Below are positions 62,424 to 64,000 of a DNA stretch of 64,000 nt, piece by piece. The notes beneath the pieces were generated by a model. It ran no database searches. It had not been told where the DNA came from and worked only from the letters and a program-made list of their open reading frames with translations. The position numbers and the translations under genes are program-made. This stretch comes from DASQZK01 sp963764345. GTDB lineage: Bacteria; Bacteroidota; Bacteroidia; Bacteroidales; GCA-2748055. The first letter of the stretch is position 1. Each line of letters opens with the position of its first letter. The stretch is taken from positions 110,232 to 174,231 of the forward strand of contig CAVXSF010000001.1 in NCBI GenBank assembly GCA_963764345.1, given 5' to 3'.

Positions 62424-62507
62424 TCATTGCCGCATCGTCTTTTTTGCATTTGTGCTGTGTTCAGAAGCTTCTTTAATAATCTTCAGCTTCTCTTCCTTGT
62501 TAAATGT
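62424..62507 (-). pseudogene. IS3-type OrfA transposase scrap
   Basis: The minus strand reads TFNKEEKLKIIKEASEHSTN then AKKTMRQ and stop. IS3-family OrfA proteins of Bacteroidota begin with FTKEEKLRIIKEA, an HTH helix. No further transposase sequence or inverted repeats were found nearby, so only a fragment remains. Confidence 0.4.
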
Positions 62508-62911
62508 TCATTTTTCATCCTCATTATAAACATCGAATTTCGGTTCATTTATATAAGGTTTTTTGGAGATACCTTGAATTATGATAGTACTATTAGTTGA
62601 ATTATGGAAATTAAGCTTCAACTGGTAATATTCTTTTGTTCTAAAAGAGTTCAGGGCTCAGGCAATACAAACGGAAGCTCTTCTGTTCTCCGGGATCATT
62701 CTGTGCGATTCTTCCCTTCCTTAAGCTGAAAACCTGGAAGAATCAGCCATTGAATTGTTTTATTCTCCTGAATATTAGTCAACGGCACCCCAAATACGAG
62801 CATCATCTATATCTGCATTAAGATTTTTTACCGATATTTGTTCTGATACATTCAAATTCTTTGTTCCAGGCCTGTTGTTTTTTTGCTTTTAACCACTCAA
62901 CTCAGCATCAC
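62508..62911. other. Intergenic region with broken frames
   Basis: About 400 bases between the transposase scrap and the nucleoside-hydrolase-like gene. Minus-strand frames such as KPYINEPKFDVYNEDEK directly precede the scrap but are interrupted by stops. It looks like an old insertion site. Confidence 0.35.
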
Positions 62912-63919
62912 ATGAATAAACTGGTATACGCACTTGTCTTCGCTTTACTCTTTGCTATTCCGGTTTCCGGACAGCCGGTGAAGCTCATTTTTGATACCGA
63001 CATGGCCCTCGATGTGGATGATGCCGGTGCGCTGGCTATCCTTCACCGGTTACAGACCCTTGGCGAATGTGAGATCCTGGGAATCATGGTATCTTCCAGC
63101 TCACGGGCTTACGACGGCTACTGGGGCGCTGCCTGTGTGGATGCTATCGACACTTACTATAAACGGGGTGATATTCCCATCGGCATCTACAAGGGATGTC
63201 ATACTATTCCTGATCGTGTCAGTAACTACTCAAAAGAGGTTGCCGACGCCTTTCCACACGATCTGAAAAGCGGCGCCTTCGCTCCGGAAGCGTACAAACT
63301 ATACCGGCAGATACTGTCCTCGCAGCCCGATCATTCCGTTGTGATCATCACCACCGGTTACCTTAATAACCTGGATGACCTGCTTAAGTCCGGCCCCGAT
63401 GAGTACAGCAAGCTTTCGGGTACCGACCTGGTGAAACAGAAGGTCAGACTATGGTCCTGCATGGGCGGTCAGTATCCGCAGGGTAATGAGGAGTTCAACT
63501 TCAATACCTATGCCCACGAATCAGAATATGTACTGGCACACTGGCCGGTGAAAGCCATCTTCGGTGGTTTTGAAGTCGGATATCAGGTGCTCACCGGTGG
63601 CGGGTTAGAAAAACTCTATACGCCTGGGACCAACCCCGTTGCCATGGCCTTTCATTACTACACCGGCGGTGCCGACCGCTATAGCTGGGATGAGATATCA
63701 GCCTATATTGCAGTTCGGGGAACCGATAAATATTTTTATCTCGTTCGCGGAACCAACCGGATGGAAGTGACCGATCCCAAAGTTTTAGGTGACCGGATTA
63801 GAAGCCGGAACATTTGGACCAATGATCCTGCCGGCAGGGATTATTATCTTGTTCTCAAGGCCGATCCCCAGGACCTTGCCAAAGAGCTGGATGACCTGAT
63901 GTATTCCGCCCCGGAATAA
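62912..63919 (+). CDS. Secreted nucleoside hydrolase-like protein
   Basis: From ATG 62912 (NKLVYALVFALLFAIPVSGQ, a signal peptide) 335 residues; an in-frame codon at 62861 would hide the signal and is rejected. The calcium-binding signature of inosine-uridine nucleoside hydrolases is clear as FDTDMALDVDDAGAL (about residue 28-42). The later active-site Asp/His region is less standard (ITTGYLNNLDDLL; GGFEVGYQVLTGG). Related secreted proteins in Bacteroidota sit in polysaccharide-use loci. Action on N-glycosides of nucleosides or other sugars outside the cytoplasm is likely. Confidence 0.85.
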   Translation: MNKLVYALVFALLFAIPVSGQPVKLIFDTDMALDVDDAGALAILHRLQTLGECEILGIMVSSSSRAYDGYWGAACVDAIDTYYKRGDIPIGIYKGCHTIPDRVSNYSKEVADAFPHDLKSGAFAPEAYKLYRQILSSQPDHSVVIITTGYLNNLDDLLKSGPDEYSKLSGTDLVKQKVRLWSCMGGQYPQGNEEFNFNTYAHESEYVLAHWPVKAIFGGFEVGYQVLTGGGLEKLYTPGTNPVAMAFHYYTGGADRYSWDEISAYIAVRGTDKYFYLVRGTNRMEVTDPKVLGDRIRSRNIWTNDPAGRDYYLVLKADPQDLAKELDDLMYSAPE

Positions 63920-63936
63920 ACGGGCTTAAATACTTT

Positions 63937-63976
63937 GTTTAGTTGTTTAGTTGTTTAGTTGTTTAGTTGTTTAGTT
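63937..63976. repeat. Five perfect copies of an 8-bp tandem repeat
   Basis: GTTTAGTT is repeated five times without change, 18 bases after the nucleoside-hydrolase stop. Such short arrays mutate by slipped-strand copying; here it is outside any coding region seen. Confidence 0.9.
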
Positions 63977-64000
63977 GTACTCACGAACCCCTCTAATCTC

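Overview
The window reads as a chromosomal segment of an anaerobic or facultatively anaerobic member of the Bacteroidota, probably the order Bacteroidales. The basis is family content: a type IX secretion C-terminal sorting domain, DUF4251, DUF2795, DUF5063 and DUF2807 proteins, the gene order IMP dehydrogenase / parvulins / OstA-like protein, an Rnf complex, a glycyl-radical activase, several promoters of the form TAnnTTTG, and mostly weak Shine-Dalgarno sites. No tRNA, rRNA or CRISPR array was seen.

Layout. 1-8000: the end of acetyl-CoA synthetase, an HD hydrolase, then a complete rseC-rnfBCDGEA operon on the minus strand (ferredoxin:NAD+ oxidoreductase, ion pump). 8100-19250: glycyl-radical enzyme activase, secreted S1/P1-type nuclease, amino-acid permease, NIPSNAP protein, two-component system with a PepSY-like lipoprotein, recG, DUF4251, and a decayed XRE regulator beside its membrane-protein partner. 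19300-27500: a TolC / adaptor / RND efflux operon and a convergent MprF-like lipid-modifying protein. 27900-30400: methyltransferase, orphan LolD-type ATPase, PduO-type cobalamin adenosyltransferase, DUF2795. 30490-36770 (minus): OstA-like protein, three parvulin-type periplasmic chaperones and an internally deleted guaB, an outer-membrane biogenesis block. 36850-46920: recQ, a 34-bp tandem repeat, DUF5063 / 3'-5' exonuclease / rRNA methyltransferase, MscS channel, response regulator, DUF2807 lipoprotein, DUF1295 protein and a FakA-FakB (DAK2-DegV) fusion. 47330-48990: a visibly AT-rich island with a RelE/ParE-type toxin-antitoxin pair and an N-terminally truncated Fic gene. 49170-54840 (minus): mtaB, miaB, a ferredoxin-NADP reductase-like gene and tex. 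54890-59200: yaaA remnant, NmrA-like protein, DUF5362, GH78 rhamnosidase. 59790-62290: a second AT-rich block with a Rieske protein, a cytochrome b fused to two c-type heme domains, and a 31-residue membrane peptide. 62420-64000: a transposase scrap, a nucleoside-hydrolase-like secreted protein and an 8-bp tandem repeat.

Two things stand out. First, six otherwise intact genes (rseC, the histidine kinase, the ABC ATPase, ostA-like, the ferredoxin reductase and cytochrome b/c) are each broken by exactly one extra base, and each can be repaired by shortening a homopolymer run by one. This looks like a systematic sequencing artefact, so these genes are annotated as repaired CDSs. Second, there is decay that a homopolymer error does not explain: an XRE regulator with two in-frame TAA codons, a yaaA tail with a nonsense codon, guaB with most of its catalytic barrel missing, a histidine-kinase tail and a transposase scrap. 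The most interesting biology is the truncated Fic protein, whose autoinhibitory motif lies in frame just upstream of its only usable start codon, and the compact Rieske / cytochrome b-c-c / small-peptide respiratory module.
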